Shown here in pieces: positions 11,532 through 20,681 of a stretch of DNA of 64,000 bases. Source of the DNA: Paenibacillus camerounensis (GTDB lineage: Bacteria; Bacillota; Bacilli; Paenibacillales; Paenibacillaceae); contig NZ_CCDG010000006.1 in NCBI RefSeq assembly GCF_000723885.1, positions 62,001 through 126,000 of the forward strand. Reading direction: 5' to 3'. The translations under genes and the position numbers were made by a program. The notes beneath the pieces were generated by a model, which was not told where the DNA came from, made no database searches, and was given only the letters and a program-made list of their open reading frames with translations. Position 1 is the stretch's first letter, and each line of letters opens with the position of its first letter.

Positions 11532-14059
11532 TTGCCAACAACAACCGTAAGATCGTAACCCGCCTCTCACTCCGGAGCCTGCGGGTAAGTCCGCTGCGCA
11601 ACCTGGCTGTCATCTCCGCTGTGGTGCTGACGACTCTGCTGATTACCTCGATTTTTACGATGTCGCTCAACCTCAACAAGTCAATGGAATTAACGATGAT
11701 GAAGTCCGTCGGGACAGATTTTCACGGCAGCTTCAAACGGGTGAGTCCTGAGCAGATAGAGATATTACAGCAGCATCCAAGCGTTAAGGAATATGGTGTT
11801 ATGCTGCATGCCGGGCTTTTGCGCAATGAGGTGTTCCGGGACAGTCCGGTAGAGGTTAAACGGATTGATGAGGCTTCCGCCAGACATAGCTTTATTCATC
11901 TCATTGAAGGGGGCCTGCCGGAAGCTGGGAACGAGGTTGTGCTGAGCACCTGGGTGCTGGATAAGTTCGGTATACAGCATGCACTTGGTGAGCGGGTACA
12001 GCTGGACATAGATATTACTGAGCGTGTTCTCAAGCAGGAGTTTGTCGTGTCAGGCTATTATGAAGCGGATAAAAATCTGGCGATCGCAGGGCTGGCCTTC
12101 GTCTCCGATGCATGGGTGCAACAAAACATATCAGGGATCGATCCGGCAGAGTCTGAAGCCAGCGGCTCCTATGTAAACACCCAAGAGATGAGCGTAATGT
12201 TCAAGAATGCCGTCGATATTGAAAAAAAGCTGGATAAAGTACTCGCCGATACAGGTGTAAATAGGCCAACTGGAGTCAACTGGGCTTATACGACCTCTTC
12301 CCTGTCTGACAACCTTATTGAGTTTGTGCCTTATGTAGCGGTCATCTTCATTATTATGCTGAGCGGGTATTTGCTGATTTATAATATTTTTTACATATCG
12401 GTTGTGCGTGATGTGAAGTTTTACGGTCTGCTCAAAGCGATCGGGACGACACCAAGGCAGCTCAAACGGATGATCAGAATACAATCACAGATCTTGTATC
12501 TAATCGGGCTGCCTTTCGGGCTTGCTGCAGGCTATGTAATCGGACGGCTGCTCACGCCGATGATGAATACCTTCTCCAGTGAGCCGATGGAAGCCGCTTA
12601 TTCCGCCAGCCCGTGGATTTTCATTGGAGCCGCCTTGTTCGCCTATCTGACGGTATGGCTTGCCGCCGGCAAGCCTGGCCGGATGGCCGCGCGGATTGCG
12701 CCTGTCGAAGCGGTCAGGTATACGGGAGTGCAGACAACACGGCGGAGGAACAAACGCTCGAAGCGCGGAGGCCGGCTGCATGTCATGGCCTTCACGAACC
12801 TGTTCCGCAGCAAAAAGAAGCTCTCCCTCATGCTGACCTCCCTCTCCTTGAGCATTGTGCTGTTCAGCATTATTTTCACGGTAATAGGTTCGCTGGATGT
12901 GAATAAATACCTTAGCACGTTTCTTTCCGGCGATATGGTGATCCGCAATGAGAAAATTGAAACACATGAGGGTGAGCGCCCGGGTGATCCTTATAAGCTG
13001 TCGGAAGCATTCAGCAGTGATTTGGAGCGGATCGACGGCGTGAAGAGTGTGGAGAAGGTTTACTACTATTATGACATTCATGATATGGATGAGAAAATAC
13101 GTGCTGTATTGCAGCCTTTGTCGGAGACAGAGCCGCCGCAGCCTTATCTTACAAGCCTGCTGGAGCGGAACTCCGTTTATCTGCAATTGTACGGCATCGA
13201 TCCCGGATGGTATGACCTGGTGCAGAAGGATGTGATTGAAGGACATTTCGACCCGCAGAAATTCGCTTCGGGTGACTATGTGCTGGTGGCTCAATCACTC
13301 ATGTGGGAGGAAGATACTTATACCTCTTACTATCATCCTGGAGATATTATGGAGTTCAAAAATCTGGGCAAAAGCTATGAGGTCATGGCTGTGATGAATT
13401 ACGATGCGCTCTATGCTGCCACGACGCAGTCCTTCTCAACGTACGGGTTTAATGCGTTCTTCCCGTCATCGGAATTGACCGGAGAGCTGCCTGCGGAGAC
13501 CAACCCGCCATGGCCGCTGTCAGCAACGCTGCATATTGACCCGGACAAGCTGGACAGTGCAACACAGGCCGCCAAATCTCTGGCCGCTTCCAGCGATGAG
13601 CTGGTGGTTAAATCGAGAGAGGATTACCGTGAGGAGCTGGACGGATTTATCGGGGTTTTCCAGATTATCGGCTACGGCCTGAGCTTTGTCATTGCGCTGA
13701 TCGGTGTCCTTAATTACATCAATACAGTCGTTACGGGCGTTATTATGCGGAGGAATGAATTCGCCCTGCTGGAGAGCATCGGCATGACCAAACGCCAGCT
13801 CAAAAAAATGCTGGTCTATGAGGGGATATATAATGTCCTTCTGACGACAGCCATTACCTCAACCCTTGGTGTGTTTCTCACTTATAGCATTGCCAAGAGC
13901 ATTGCGGGCAACACGGCTTTTACCGTATTCCGCATGAGCTGGCTGCCCTTTGTGCTGGTCGTCCCGGTGCTGGCTATCATTGCTTACACGGTAACCCTGA
14001 GCTCGTACAGGATGCTGAGTAAGGCTACGCTGATTGAACGGCTGCGGCAGGGGGAATAG
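11528..14059 (+). CDS. FtsX-like ABC permease
   Basis: The 843-residue protein has one N-terminal membrane helix (about 25-47), a large outside domain (about 50-270), three helices (275-385), another helix near 430-450, a second large outside domain (455-710) and three C-terminal helices. This is the duplicated FtsX/MacB_PCD layout of eight-helix permeases, with FtsX cores around SGYLLIYNIFYISVVRDVKF and GVLNYINTVVTGVIMRRNEF. It couples by ATGA overlap to the ATPase. BceB permeases are shorter with a single large outside domain, so this is a neighbouring type and not a strict BceB. The substrate is unknown. Confidence 0.88.
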   Translation: MIANNNRKIVTRLSLRSLRVSPLRNLAVISAVVLTTLLITSIFTMSLNLNKSMELTMMKSVGTDFHGSFKRVSPEQIEILQQHPSVKEYGVMLHAGLLRNEVFRDSPVEVKRIDEASARHSFIHLIEGGLPEAGNEVVLSTWVLDKFGIQHALGERVQLDIDITERVLKQEFVVSGYYEADKNLAIAGLAFVSDAWVQQNISGIDPAESEASGSYVNTQEMSVMFKNAVDIEKKLDKVLADTGVNRPTGVNWAYTTSSLSDNLIEFVPYVAVIFIIMLSGYLLIYNIFYISVVRDVKFYGLLKAIGTTPRQLKRMIRIQSQILYLIGLPFGLAAGYVIGRLLTPMMNTFSSEPMEAAYSASPWIFIGAALFAYLTVWLAAGKPGRMAARIAPVEAVRYTGVQTTRRRNKRSKRGGRLHVMAFTNLFRSKKKLSLMLTSLSLSIVLFSIIFTVIGSLDVNKYLSTFLSGDMVIRNEKIETHEGERPGDPYKLSEAFSSDLERIDGVKSVEKVYYYYDIHDMDEKIRAVLQPLSETEPPQPYLTSLLERNSVYLQLYGIDPGWYDLVQKDVIEGHFDPQKFASGDYVLVAQSLMWEEDTYTSYYHPGDIMEFKNLGKSYEVMAVMNYDALYAATTQSFSTYGFNAFFPSSELTGELPAETNPPWPLSATLHIDPDKLDSATQAAKSLAASSDELVVKSREDYREELDGFIGVFQIIGYGLSFVIALIGVLNYINTVVTGVIMRRNEFALLESIGMTKRQLKKMLVYEGIYNVLLTTAITSTLGVFLTYSIAKSIAGNTAFTVFRMSWLPFVLVVPVLAIIAYTVTLSSYRMLSKATLIERLRQGE

Positions 14060-14073
14060 CGGGAATAATGGAA

Positions 14074-14105
14074 CAGGCAGATCCGCATGGTTACGGGTCT
14101 GCCTG
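14074..14105 (+). terminator. Stem-loop terminator of the ABC exporter operon
   Basis: AGGCAGATCCG pairs with CGGGTCTGCCT (one wobble) 15 bases past the permease stop. It is followed by GCTGTTGTTG, a weak T-rich tract. Confidence 0.6.
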
Positions 14106-14160
14106 CTGTTGTTGCTGATTAGCCGGTATACACTAGAGTGGCGGAATGCCGGAAATAGCC

Positions 14161-14448
14161 TCACGGAACCCTCATGCTGCTGCAGGTATTCTCCGGACTT
14201 GTTTTCCAGCAGACTGGATATGATTCATGTCGCTTTTCCGGCAGCTCCGGCAGCTTCGCATTATCCGGCATGCTGTTGCCGCGCTCCCAATTACTGGCCG
14301 CCTGATAGCTGATGTCCAGCTTGTCCGCCAGTTCCATCTGCGTGATCCCCGCCTGCCCTCTCAGCCTTGCATTGTTACGCCCTACCCTGATCATATCGAA
14401 CGTGGCTTCCACCCTTTCGCTTGCAGTGACCTTAGTGTAGTGGAGCAC
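14161..14448 (-). pseudogene. Remnant of an XRE-family regulator gene
   Basis: The frame contains a good helix-turn-helix core, ITQMELADKLDISYQAASNWERGNS, close to the N-terminus of XRE regulators with a NSMPD.AKLPEL continuation. Downstream the reading frame degenerates (PEKRHESYPVCWKTSPENTC) and stops, without the remaining regulatory or zinc-binding half. Upstream the first residues lack a ribosome site. I read this as a truncated, decaying copy and not a functional 95-residue protein. Confidence 0.65.
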
Positions 14449-14469
14449 CCATAAAATGTATCGTTACTT

Positions 14470-14700
14470 GAATTGTTGTCTTAATCACAAGCCCATACGC
14501 TGAATAAGTGTATTTGGTGCAATTAAAAGCAGCTACGAGCTGTAATCGGAACGTATAACTGCATTTCGTGCAACTAAAATTGCCCGAAACGGCCGAAACA
14601 GAAGATTTAAGCCCATATAGTTGTACGGAATACACTTAAACCGGAGATAGGAAGAAAAAAGGGCGATATAGTTGTATAAAGTGCAGCTACCCTGCAAAAG
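14470..14700. repeat. Dispersed intergenic repeat, copy A
   Basis: The segment holds modules that recur at 49020-49145: TAGTTGTACGGAATACACTT, then a purine-rich AAAAAAGGGC stretch, then TATAGTTGTATAAAGTGCAG. Three to four variants of the theme 'gtgcaact-aaa / atagttgta' occur in tandem at spacings of about 55-65 bases. No coding potential is visible. It separates the XRE remnant from the GbsR-type gene. Confidence 0.6.
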
Positions 14701-14758
14701 CAGACTGGTTAAAGTAAGGTTCCATTTCCCGCAAAAAACTGGCACAGCATGCCGTGGC

Positions 14759-15337
14759 TCAATGCTGCTCCGCACCCGGCCCGCCGAACATCTCCCCGTT
14801 CTTCAGGCCATCGACAAACTGCTGCAGCCAGCGGTAATACTCCGCTGCATGACGCAGCTTCTCCAGGTCCCGGCTGCAGGACAGCCGCTCCTCTTCAGGC
14901 GTATCTCCCGCCTGCGCCAGCATCTCCAGCTGCGGAATTACCGCCCCCATCGCCTCCTGCATCACATCAATCTCCCGCTGAAGCTTCAGTGTGAAGAAGT
15001 TCCGGAACGCCTGGAAAAAATCCGTCTCCGCCACATACAGGTCCTTCCGCGCCCGTTTCTCCTCAAGCTTGGTCACCATCTGCGAGGACATCAGGGAGCG
15101 GACGCCGTAGCTCATATTGCTTTTACTCATATTCATCACCTGCTTCATTTCCTCCAGCGTCATCGGCTTGTCCTCAAAGAACATAATCCCGTACAGCTGT
15201 CCAAAGGAATAATTAGCCCCGTACAAATCCATCGTCTGCGCGATTGCATCAATCACCCTGCGCAGCAGCTGCTCCCGTGGAGATAGCTGCCTGTTGTCTT
15301 CACCAAATGCGGCCTGCTTCATTCGCTGCACCTTCAC
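14759..15337 (-). CDS. GbsR/MarR-family transcriptional regulator
   Basis: The 192-residue winged-helix regulator has LYGANYSFGQLYGIMFFEDKPMTLEEMKQVMNMSKSNMSYGVRSL as its DNA-binding core, the conserved signature of the GbsR/OpcR/OpuAR group. In Bacillus these proteins sense choline or glycine betaine and repress choline and osmolyte genes. The C-terminal half is helical. It is transcribed divergently from the Ugp-like importer operon at 15545-20557 and probably represses it. The ligand is inferred from family, not shown. Confidence 0.82.
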   Translation of the reverse strand: MKVQRMKQAAFGEDNRQLSPREQLLRRVIDAIAQTMDLYGANYSFGQLYGIMFFEDKPMTLEEMKQVMNMSKSNMSYGVRSLMSSQMVTKLEEKRARKDLYVAETDFFQAFRNFFTLKLQREIDVMQEAMGAVIPQLEMLAQAGDTPEEERLSCSRDLEKLRHAAEYYRWLQQFVDGLKNGEMFGGPGAEQH

Positions 15338-15544
15338 TTTTCATTAGTCTTGTTGCCTTAGCATTACATAAAACGGGAATAAGCGGGGTGTATTTCAACA
15401 AATTTTACACAATTTCCGAGCCTGCTTTACTTCCGGTTGACCACACGCTGACTTGTCCAGTGTACAATTTTTTTTGAACAGAGAATGTATTCACCTGCAT
15501 TATACCGCAAAACTAAGCTGACGGAATGGGGTATCGGAACGAAA
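15338..15544. promoter_or_regulatory. Divergent promoter region, gbsR-type gene / Ugp-like operon
   Basis: An AT-rich tract (around 15395-15470) lies between the two divergent genes. TTGACC (15437-15442) and TACAAT (15463-15468) resemble sigma-A elements, but the 20-base spacer is longer than usual, so the promoter is only a candidate. A regulator site is likely in this space but no clear palindrome stands out. Confidence 0.35.
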
Positions 15545-16426
15545 ATGACACGAAATAAGGTAATAAGCGGTTTAAAGCCCGTGCTCTTTACGCTGCCGGC
15601 GATGATACCCTTTGTACTGTTCTGGCTGGCACCGCTGATCTATGTGCTGTATCTCAGCTTCACTGAGTGGGATTTCATGAGTCCAACCAAAACCTTCGTC
15701 GGGCTGCAGAATTATATCGACCTCTTTGGCAATCCGGCTTTTTACAAAGCATTGCGGGTCACGGTGCTGTTCTGCATCGGCAGTGTGCTTCCGGTTATAG
15801 CCCTCGGCCTGGGGCTGGCTCTGCTGATGAACCGTAAGCTGAAGGGCTCCGGCTTCTATCAGGCGCTGCTCTTCTCGCCTTGGGTTACACCGACTGTGGC
15901 TGTATCCATCGTCTGGTCCTGGATTTACGAGCCTGAAGTCGGGCTGGCCAACACGGTGCTGAATACTCTCGGCCTTGAACCGATCGGCTGGCTGCAGGAC
16001 CCCAAGTGGGCACTCTTCGGCGTGCTGCTCGTAACGGTCTGGAAATCGGCGGGCTGGGCGATGATCTTCTATCTCGTAGCTCTGCGTAATGTTCCTTCCG
16101 ATCTGCTGGAGGCAGGCGAGCTTGACGGGGCCGGGGCTGTGCAAAAATTTGTCCGGATTACGCTGCCGCTGATCTCACCGACCACGCTGTTCCTGTTCGT
16201 GGTGCAGATGGTTCAGGCGCTGCAGGCCTACGATCAGATTAATGTGCTGACACAAGGCGGTCCGTCCGGCTCAACCCGTACGCTGCTGTACCTGTATTAC
16301 CAGTCTGCTTTTGAGTCCTTCCAGATCGGCGAGGCTTCCAGTGTGGCTGTAGTACTGGTGTTCATCTGTATGCTGCTGTCGGTGCTGTCGCTCAGCATCA
16401 GTAAACGGACGACGCATTATCAATAA
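15545..16426 (+). CDS. ABC sugar-phosphate permease, UgpA/CUT1 type
   Basis: This membrane protein of about 293 residues has six predicted helices and the CUT1 EAA loop EAGELDGAGAVQKFVRITLPLISP near residue 205. It closely matches the UgpA-type subunit that brings in glycerol-3-phosphate or glycerophosphodiesters. The start is uncertain: ATG 15545 (MTRNKVISG) fits the family N-terminus best, while ATG 15485 adds 20 residues and has no ribosome site. It leads an operon with a second permease, a binding protein and two phosphatase-type enzymes. Confidence 0.88.
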   Translation: MTRNKVISGLKPVLFTLPAMIPFVLFWLAPLIYVLYLSFTEWDFMSPTKTFVGLQNYIDLFGNPAFYKALRVTVLFCIGSVLPVIALGLGLALLMNRKLKGSGFYQALLFSPWVTPTVAVSIVWSWIYEPEVGLANTVLNTLGLEPIGWLQDPKWALFGVLLVTVWKSAGWAMIFYLVALRNVPSDLLEAGELDGAGAVQKFVRITLPLISPTTLFLFVVQMVQALQAYDQINVLTQGGPSGSTRTLLYLYYQSAFESFQIGEASSVAVVLVFICMLLSVLSLSISKRTTHYQ

Positions 16427-16454
16427 ATCGTTACATCTAAGGAGGTCTTTCCAC

Positions 16455-17303
16455 TTGCGCACGAGTATGCTCTCACGGCTGGGCGGACCGGCCCGCCATG
16501 CTTTCTTCGCCGTACTGGCGCTGCTGATGGCCTTCCCCTTCTACTGGATGGTCACCAGCGCCCTCAAAACCAATGATGAAATCTGGGCCTCCCCGCCGAC
16601 ACTCTGGCCTGCGGCTCCGCTCTGGGGGAATTTCGCCGAAGCCTGGAATGAGGCACCGTTCGCCAGATATATGGGCAACAGCATTCTGGTCGCCGGATGC
16701 ATTGTCATCCTGCAGATTATCAATTCCGGCATGATGGCCTATGCGCTGACTCATATGAAATTCCGCCTGAAGGGCATTTTCGCCGGAGTCATTCTATTCG
16801 GTTATATGGTACCTGCTACGGCAGTCTATCTGCCCAGCTATCTTGTACTGTCTGAACTGAATCTGCTCAACAGCTACGGCGGGCTGATTCTCTCCAACTG
16901 CGTCAGCGTATTTGCGATTTTCCTGATCCGGCAGGCCTTCCTGCAGGTATCCCATGAGCTGGTCGAAGCCGGCGAGATGGACGGGGCATCGCATATGCGG
17001 ATTCTCTGGACAGTGCTGGTGCCGGTGACAAGATCCTCTTTTGCCGTAATGGCACTGATCACCTTCATCGATCATTACAACAATTATTTCTGGCCGATGC
17101 TGATTACCAAGGACCCTGCACTGCAGCTGGTCTCAGCCGGTCTGCGCAGCTTCTTCGTGGAAGGAGGTGCATACGGATTGAAATGGCCGCTGATCATGGC
17201 CGCCAGCGCCTTCACCATCGCCCCCCTGCTGCTTGTTTTTGTGCTGGCACAGAAAACGATTATGCAAAGTGTCAATATGACTGCAGGCTCCAGTAAAGGC
17301 TAA
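16455..17303 (+). CDS. ABC sugar-phosphate permease, UgpE/CUT1 type
   Basis: The 282-residue protein has six helices and the EAA loop EAGEMDGASHMRILWTVLVPVT. It pairs with the permease at 15545-16426 in a CUT1 importer. The TTG start at 16455 lies just after AAGGAGGTCT; an in-frame ATG at 16467 is the alternative. No ATPase gene is present in the operon, so a shared MsmX/UgpC-type ATPase elsewhere must energise it, as is common for Bacillota sugar importers. Confidence 0.9.
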   Translation: MRTSMLSRLGGPARHAFFAVLALLMAFPFYWMVTSALKTNDEIWASPPTLWPAAPLWGNFAEAWNEAPFARYMGNSILVAGCIVILQIINSGMMAYALTHMKFRLKGIFAGVILFGYMVPATAVYLPSYLVLSELNLLNSYGGLILSNCVSVFAIFLIRQAFLQVSHELVEAGEMDGASHMRILWTVLVPVTRSSFAVMALITFIDHYNNYFWPMLITKDPALQLVSAGLRSFFVEGGAYGLKWPLIMAASAFTIAPLLLVFVLAQKTIMQSVNMTAGSSKG

Positions 17304-17329
17304 AATACTATTTTCTAATAAAGAGGAGA

Positions 17330-18685
17330 ATGATGATGAACGTCTCATTGAAAAGATTGTCCGCACTATCCGTAATTGCCGGAATGACCGTCCTTACAGC
17401 TTGCGGTGCAAACGGCGCCGCCAATCAGGTTACAGAGGCAAGCAGTGCATCATCAGCTCCCTCCGCAGCAGCCCCTGCTGCCCAAAGTGAGCCGGTAACG
17501 ATTGAATTCTGGTATGGCCTGGGCGGCAAGCTCGGCGAAAATATGGAAGCACTCATTCAAAAATTCAACGCCTCCCAGCAAGAGGTTACCGTAAAAGGCA
17601 TCGTGCAGGCAGATTACACAGAAACCCAGCAGAAGCTCCAGGCGGCGATTGCTACCGGGCAGGTTCCGGCGGCCGTGTTGTCCTCGAATGTGGACTGGGC
17701 GCGCAAGGGGTATTTTGCAGAATTGGATCAGCTGATTGCGGCACAGCCCGATTTCAACCCGGATGATTTCGTACAGACCTTCCTGAACCAGGGCAAGGTT
17801 GACGGCAAACAGTATTTCCTGCCGATGTATGGCACAACACAGGTGATGTATTACCGCCAGGATGCTTTTGCGAAGAGCGGAATAGATGCCAGCCAGATCA
17901 AGACCTGGGAGGATCTCGCTGCCGCAGCTGAGAAAATGACGGTTAAAGAAGGCGGCAAAACAAGCGTCTACGGCTGGGAGCCGATGTGGGGCTCCGGCAA
18001 TATGATCGACGCGGTGCTGAGTAAAGGCGGCAGCATTCTGAGTGAAGACGGCAAAACCGTTACTATTGACTCTGCTGAGTGGACTGAAACGTGGGATCTG
18101 TTCCGCACATGGATTCACGAGGACCAGATTATGCGCATTCATTCCGGCGGACAGGGCTGGGAGTACTGGTACAAAACGATTGATGACGTAATGAAAGGCC
18201 AGGCGGCCGGCTATACCGGCTCCAGCGGTGACCAGGGCGATCTGGACTTCAGCATCGTAGCGGCAATGGAACAGCCGGGCTGGGCCGGGATCGGCGAAGG
18301 CAAACCGGTAGCTGAAGCTATTCAGGCCGGTATCCCCGCAAAAGCAAGCGATGAAGAGAAGCAGGCCGCGCTGAAATGGCTGGCTTACTTTACAAATTCG
18401 GAGAATACCGCCTTCTGGTCGATCAACACCGGATACATTGCGGTCCGCCAGTCTGCTCTGGAAGATCCTGCGTTCATCTCGTTCAGCGAGACTAATCCGC
18501 AGATCAAAATTCCGCTGCAGCAGGCCTCTCATGCCTCCGCTCCGTTCCAGGACCCTACGGGCGGCAAAATCAATGATGCACTGAAAATTGCTGCGGATAA
18601 AGTACAGATCGAGAACATCCCGGCGGCTGAAGCGCTCAAAGAAGCACAGGCAACTGCACAGGCAGCGCTGGATAAGGTCAAGTAA
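17330..18685 (+). CDS. Extracellular solute-binding lipoprotein, UgpB-like
   Basis: This 451-residue lipoprotein has a lipobox LTAC at residues 22-25, a Ser/Ala/Pro linker, and a family 1 binding domain starting EFWYGLGGKLGENMEALIQKFN. That stretch is very close to the opening of UgpB proteins that bind glycerol-3-phosphate or glycerophosphocholine. AGAGGAG precedes a triple ATG. Together with the HAD phosphatase and metallophosphoesterase genes downstream, a phosphoester ligand is more likely than a plain sugar. This is inference from family and context. Confidence 0.88.
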   Translation: MMMNVSLKRLSALSVIAGMTVLTACGANGAANQVTEASSASSAPSAAAPAAQSEPVTIEFWYGLGGKLGENMEALIQKFNASQQEVTVKGIVQADYTETQQKLQAAIATGQVPAAVLSSNVDWARKGYFAELDQLIAAQPDFNPDDFVQTFLNQGKVDGKQYFLPMYGTTQVMYYRQDAFAKSGIDASQIKTWEDLAAAAEKMTVKEGGKTSVYGWEPMWGSGNMIDAVLSKGGSILSEDGKTVTIDSAEWTETWDLFRTWIHEDQIMRIHSGGQGWEYWYKTIDDVMKGQAAGYTGSSGDQGDLDFSIVAAMEQPGWAGIGEGKPVAEAIQAGIPAKASDEEKQAALKWLAYFTNSENTAFWSINTGYIAVRQSALEDPAFISFSETNPQIKIPLQQASHASAPFQDPTGGKINDALKIAADKVQIENIPAAEALKEAQATAQAALDKVK

Positions 18686-18788
18686 TCCGGGGGAATGGCG
18701 GACTCGCCTGACTCACAGATTAATCCCGTAAATATACAATGATGTAAATCATCAATGACGTGAATTTAGAATAAAGGAGGCCGCAGCC

Positions 18789-19592
18789 GTGCCTGAGCTG
18801 ATTACCCCGCAGGGGAATTACGACATATCCGCCATCCTGTTTGACAAGGACGGCACCCTGCTCGACTTTGTCTCTCTTTGGGGGAGCTGGAGCGAATGCC
18901 TGCTGATGCATTTCACCCGGCAGTTGGAGCTGCGCGGCCTTACATTTCCCGTGCCTTACCTGAACAGTCTGCTGGGAACCGTCCATAACAGCGAAGGCCG
19001 GATTACCGGCTATGACCGCAACGGTCCGCTCGCCATGGGCACGATGAACGATCTGTATGCCATCCTTGGCTGGCAGGGCTACCTGCTGGGCCTCTCCTGG
19101 GCAGAGTCAATGGAGCTGGTGGAAGCCTGCCGCCGGGAGGCCGACGCCATGCTGGAGCATAGCCGTCCCGTTCTTCCGCTGCCTGGCCTGCTCCGCTTCC
19201 TGGATGAATGTGCTGCCGGAGGCATAAAGATGGCCGTAGTGACAGCGGATGAAACCGAAGCCGCGGAGAAGCATCTCCGCTGGCTCGGCATCCGCCGCTA
19301 TTTCTCGGCCGTGATTGGTACCGATCAGGTCGAGCGCGGCAAGCCGTTCCCCGATATGGCCCTGCTGGCCTGCAGACAGCTTGGGGTCCACCCCTCCGCT
19401 GCAGCCGTAATCGGCGATACGAACGGTGATATGCGCATGGCCAAAGCTGCAGGCGCAGGGGCTGCCATTTCCATTGCAGCGGATGCCGGAGCTGCTGTGC
19501 CGGGGGGTTCTTCGGCCAAAATGCCACTCGCTCATGTGCTGCCCGATGCTGATACCGTTGTACAGTCTTATGAGGAGCTCTCTTTTCAATAA
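18789..19592 (+). CDS. HAD-family phosphatase
   Basis: The 267-residue protein has motif I FDKDGTLLD (nucleophile Asp), motif II Thr in VVTADET, motif III Lys in GKPFPDMAL and motif IV GDTNGDMRMAKAAGA, with a helical cap domain between I and II. This is the phosphoglycolate-phosphatase-like branch of HAD hydrolases. The start is GTG after AAAGGAGG. Its place between an Ugp-like importer and a phosphodiesterase suggests it dephosphorylates the imported monoester, for instance phosphocholine or glycerol-phosphate. The substrate is inferred. Confidence 0.88.
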   Translation: MPELITPQGNYDISAILFDKDGTLLDFVSLWGSWSECLLMHFTRQLELRGLTFPVPYLNSLLGTVHNSEGRITGYDRNGPLAMGTMNDLYAILGWQGYLLGLSWAESMELVEACRREADAMLEHSRPVLPLPGLLRFLDECAAGGIKMAVVTADETEAAEKHLRWLGIRRYFSAVIGTDQVERGKPFPDMALLACRQLGVHPSAAAVIGDTNGDMRMAKAAGAGAAISIAADAGAAVPGGSSAKMPLAHVLPDADTVVQSYEELSFQ

Positions 19593-19630
19593 GCATAGAA
19601 TCATACAATCATACTCAAGGAGGCGAGTCT

Positions 19631-20557
19631 TTGCAGATGGAGACCAAGTTAACAGGCGGAGAAATACCGCTGCTCACCTTCCAGATTATTACCGACACCC
19701 ATGTCACCGCAGACCCGGCCCATGAGTATAACCGGAACTTCGAACGTGCCCTGCAGGATCTGGCCGTCCATGCCCGGGGCAGCAGCGGGATCATGCATAT
19801 TGGCGATATTACCGATCACGGCTTCCCGGAGGAATATGCCGAGGTTCAGCGGATTCTCGGCCAATACCGGACGGTGCTGCCGGAAATCCGTTATACGCTG
19901 GGCAATCACGATGTCGGCATCGGCCACTGGCAGCCGCAATTGGCGGAAATCGGTCTGGGCGACTGGGAGTCACGCCTCGGTATGTACACCTCCCGCATGG
20001 GTTCGCCGGGGCCTTATCATGACCATTGGATCGGCGGATATCATTTTATATTCCTGGGAACTGAGGAGGGATTACCGATATTCTGCAGCCTGTCGGCTGA
20101 ACAGCTCCAGTGGCTGGAGTTGAAGCTTAGCGAGCGGCCTGACGGCGAACCGGCTGCAGCGGATCAGCCCGTCTTCCTCTTCCTGCATCAGCCGCTGATG
20201 AACACCGTGGCCGGCTCTCTTGAAGAACAGGAATGGTACGGTGTTACACAAGACAAGGAGCTGCGTGCGATTCTGGACAAATTCCCGCAGACCCTGCTGT
20301 TTACCGGCCATACCCACTGGGAGCTGGAATCCGAGCATACCATGTTCCCGGGTAACGGGGAGACGGCCACGATGTTCAATGCAGCCTCGGTTGCGTATCT
20401 GTGGAACAATGAGGATGTGCATGTAGACGGCAGCCAGGGATTCTATGTTGAAGTATTCAGCGATAAAGTGCTGGTGCGCGGGCGCGATTTCACCACTGGA
20501 ACGTGGATTGAACCGGCAATCTTTGAGGTTCCTATGCTGCTTAAAACGCATAAGTAA
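19631..20557 (+). CDS. Calcineurin-like metallophosphoesterase
   Basis: The 308-residue protein has the metal-binding motifs of the family in order: DTHVT, GDITDHG, GNHDVG, FLHQPL and GHTHWE. It resembles cyclic-nucleotide and glycerophosphodiester phosphodiesterases of the Icc/GpdQ type. No signal peptide is seen, so it should act in the cytoplasm on imported diesters. The start is TTG after AAGGAGG, with an ATG two codons in as the alternative. It is the last gene of the operon. Confidence 0.88.
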   Translation: MQMETKLTGGEIPLLTFQIITDTHVTADPAHEYNRNFERALQDLAVHARGSSGIMHIGDITDHGFPEEYAEVQRILGQYRTVLPEIRYTLGNHDVGIGHWQPQLAEIGLGDWESRLGMYTSRMGSPGPYHDHWIGGYHFIFLGTEEGLPIFCSLSAEQLQWLELKLSERPDGEPAAADQPVFLFLHQPLMNTVAGSLEEQEWYGVTQDKELRAILDKFPQTLLFTGHTHWELESEHTMFPGNGETATMFNAASVAYLWNNEDVHVDGSQGFYVEVFSDKVLVRGRDFTTGTWIEPAIFEVPMLLKTHK

Positions 20558-20598
20558 CAGGGCAGATATTTGCCAGCCATTCCGATATTCGATAAAAG

Positions 20599-20639
20599 AA
20601 AAAGCAGCGGCCCTCCACAAGGAGGAACCGCTGCTTTTT
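20599..20639. terminator. Bidirectional terminator
   Basis: AAAAAGCAGCGG pairs exactly with CCGCTGCTTTTT around an inner CCTCC/GGAGG stem. T tracts face both directions. It ends the phosphoesterase operon (plus) and the Old Yellow Enzyme gene (minus), which converge here. Confidence 0.92.
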
Positions 20640-20681
20640 GCGTTGCGACCTGTATCCGCCTGCAATGACGGTCAGCTTGAT

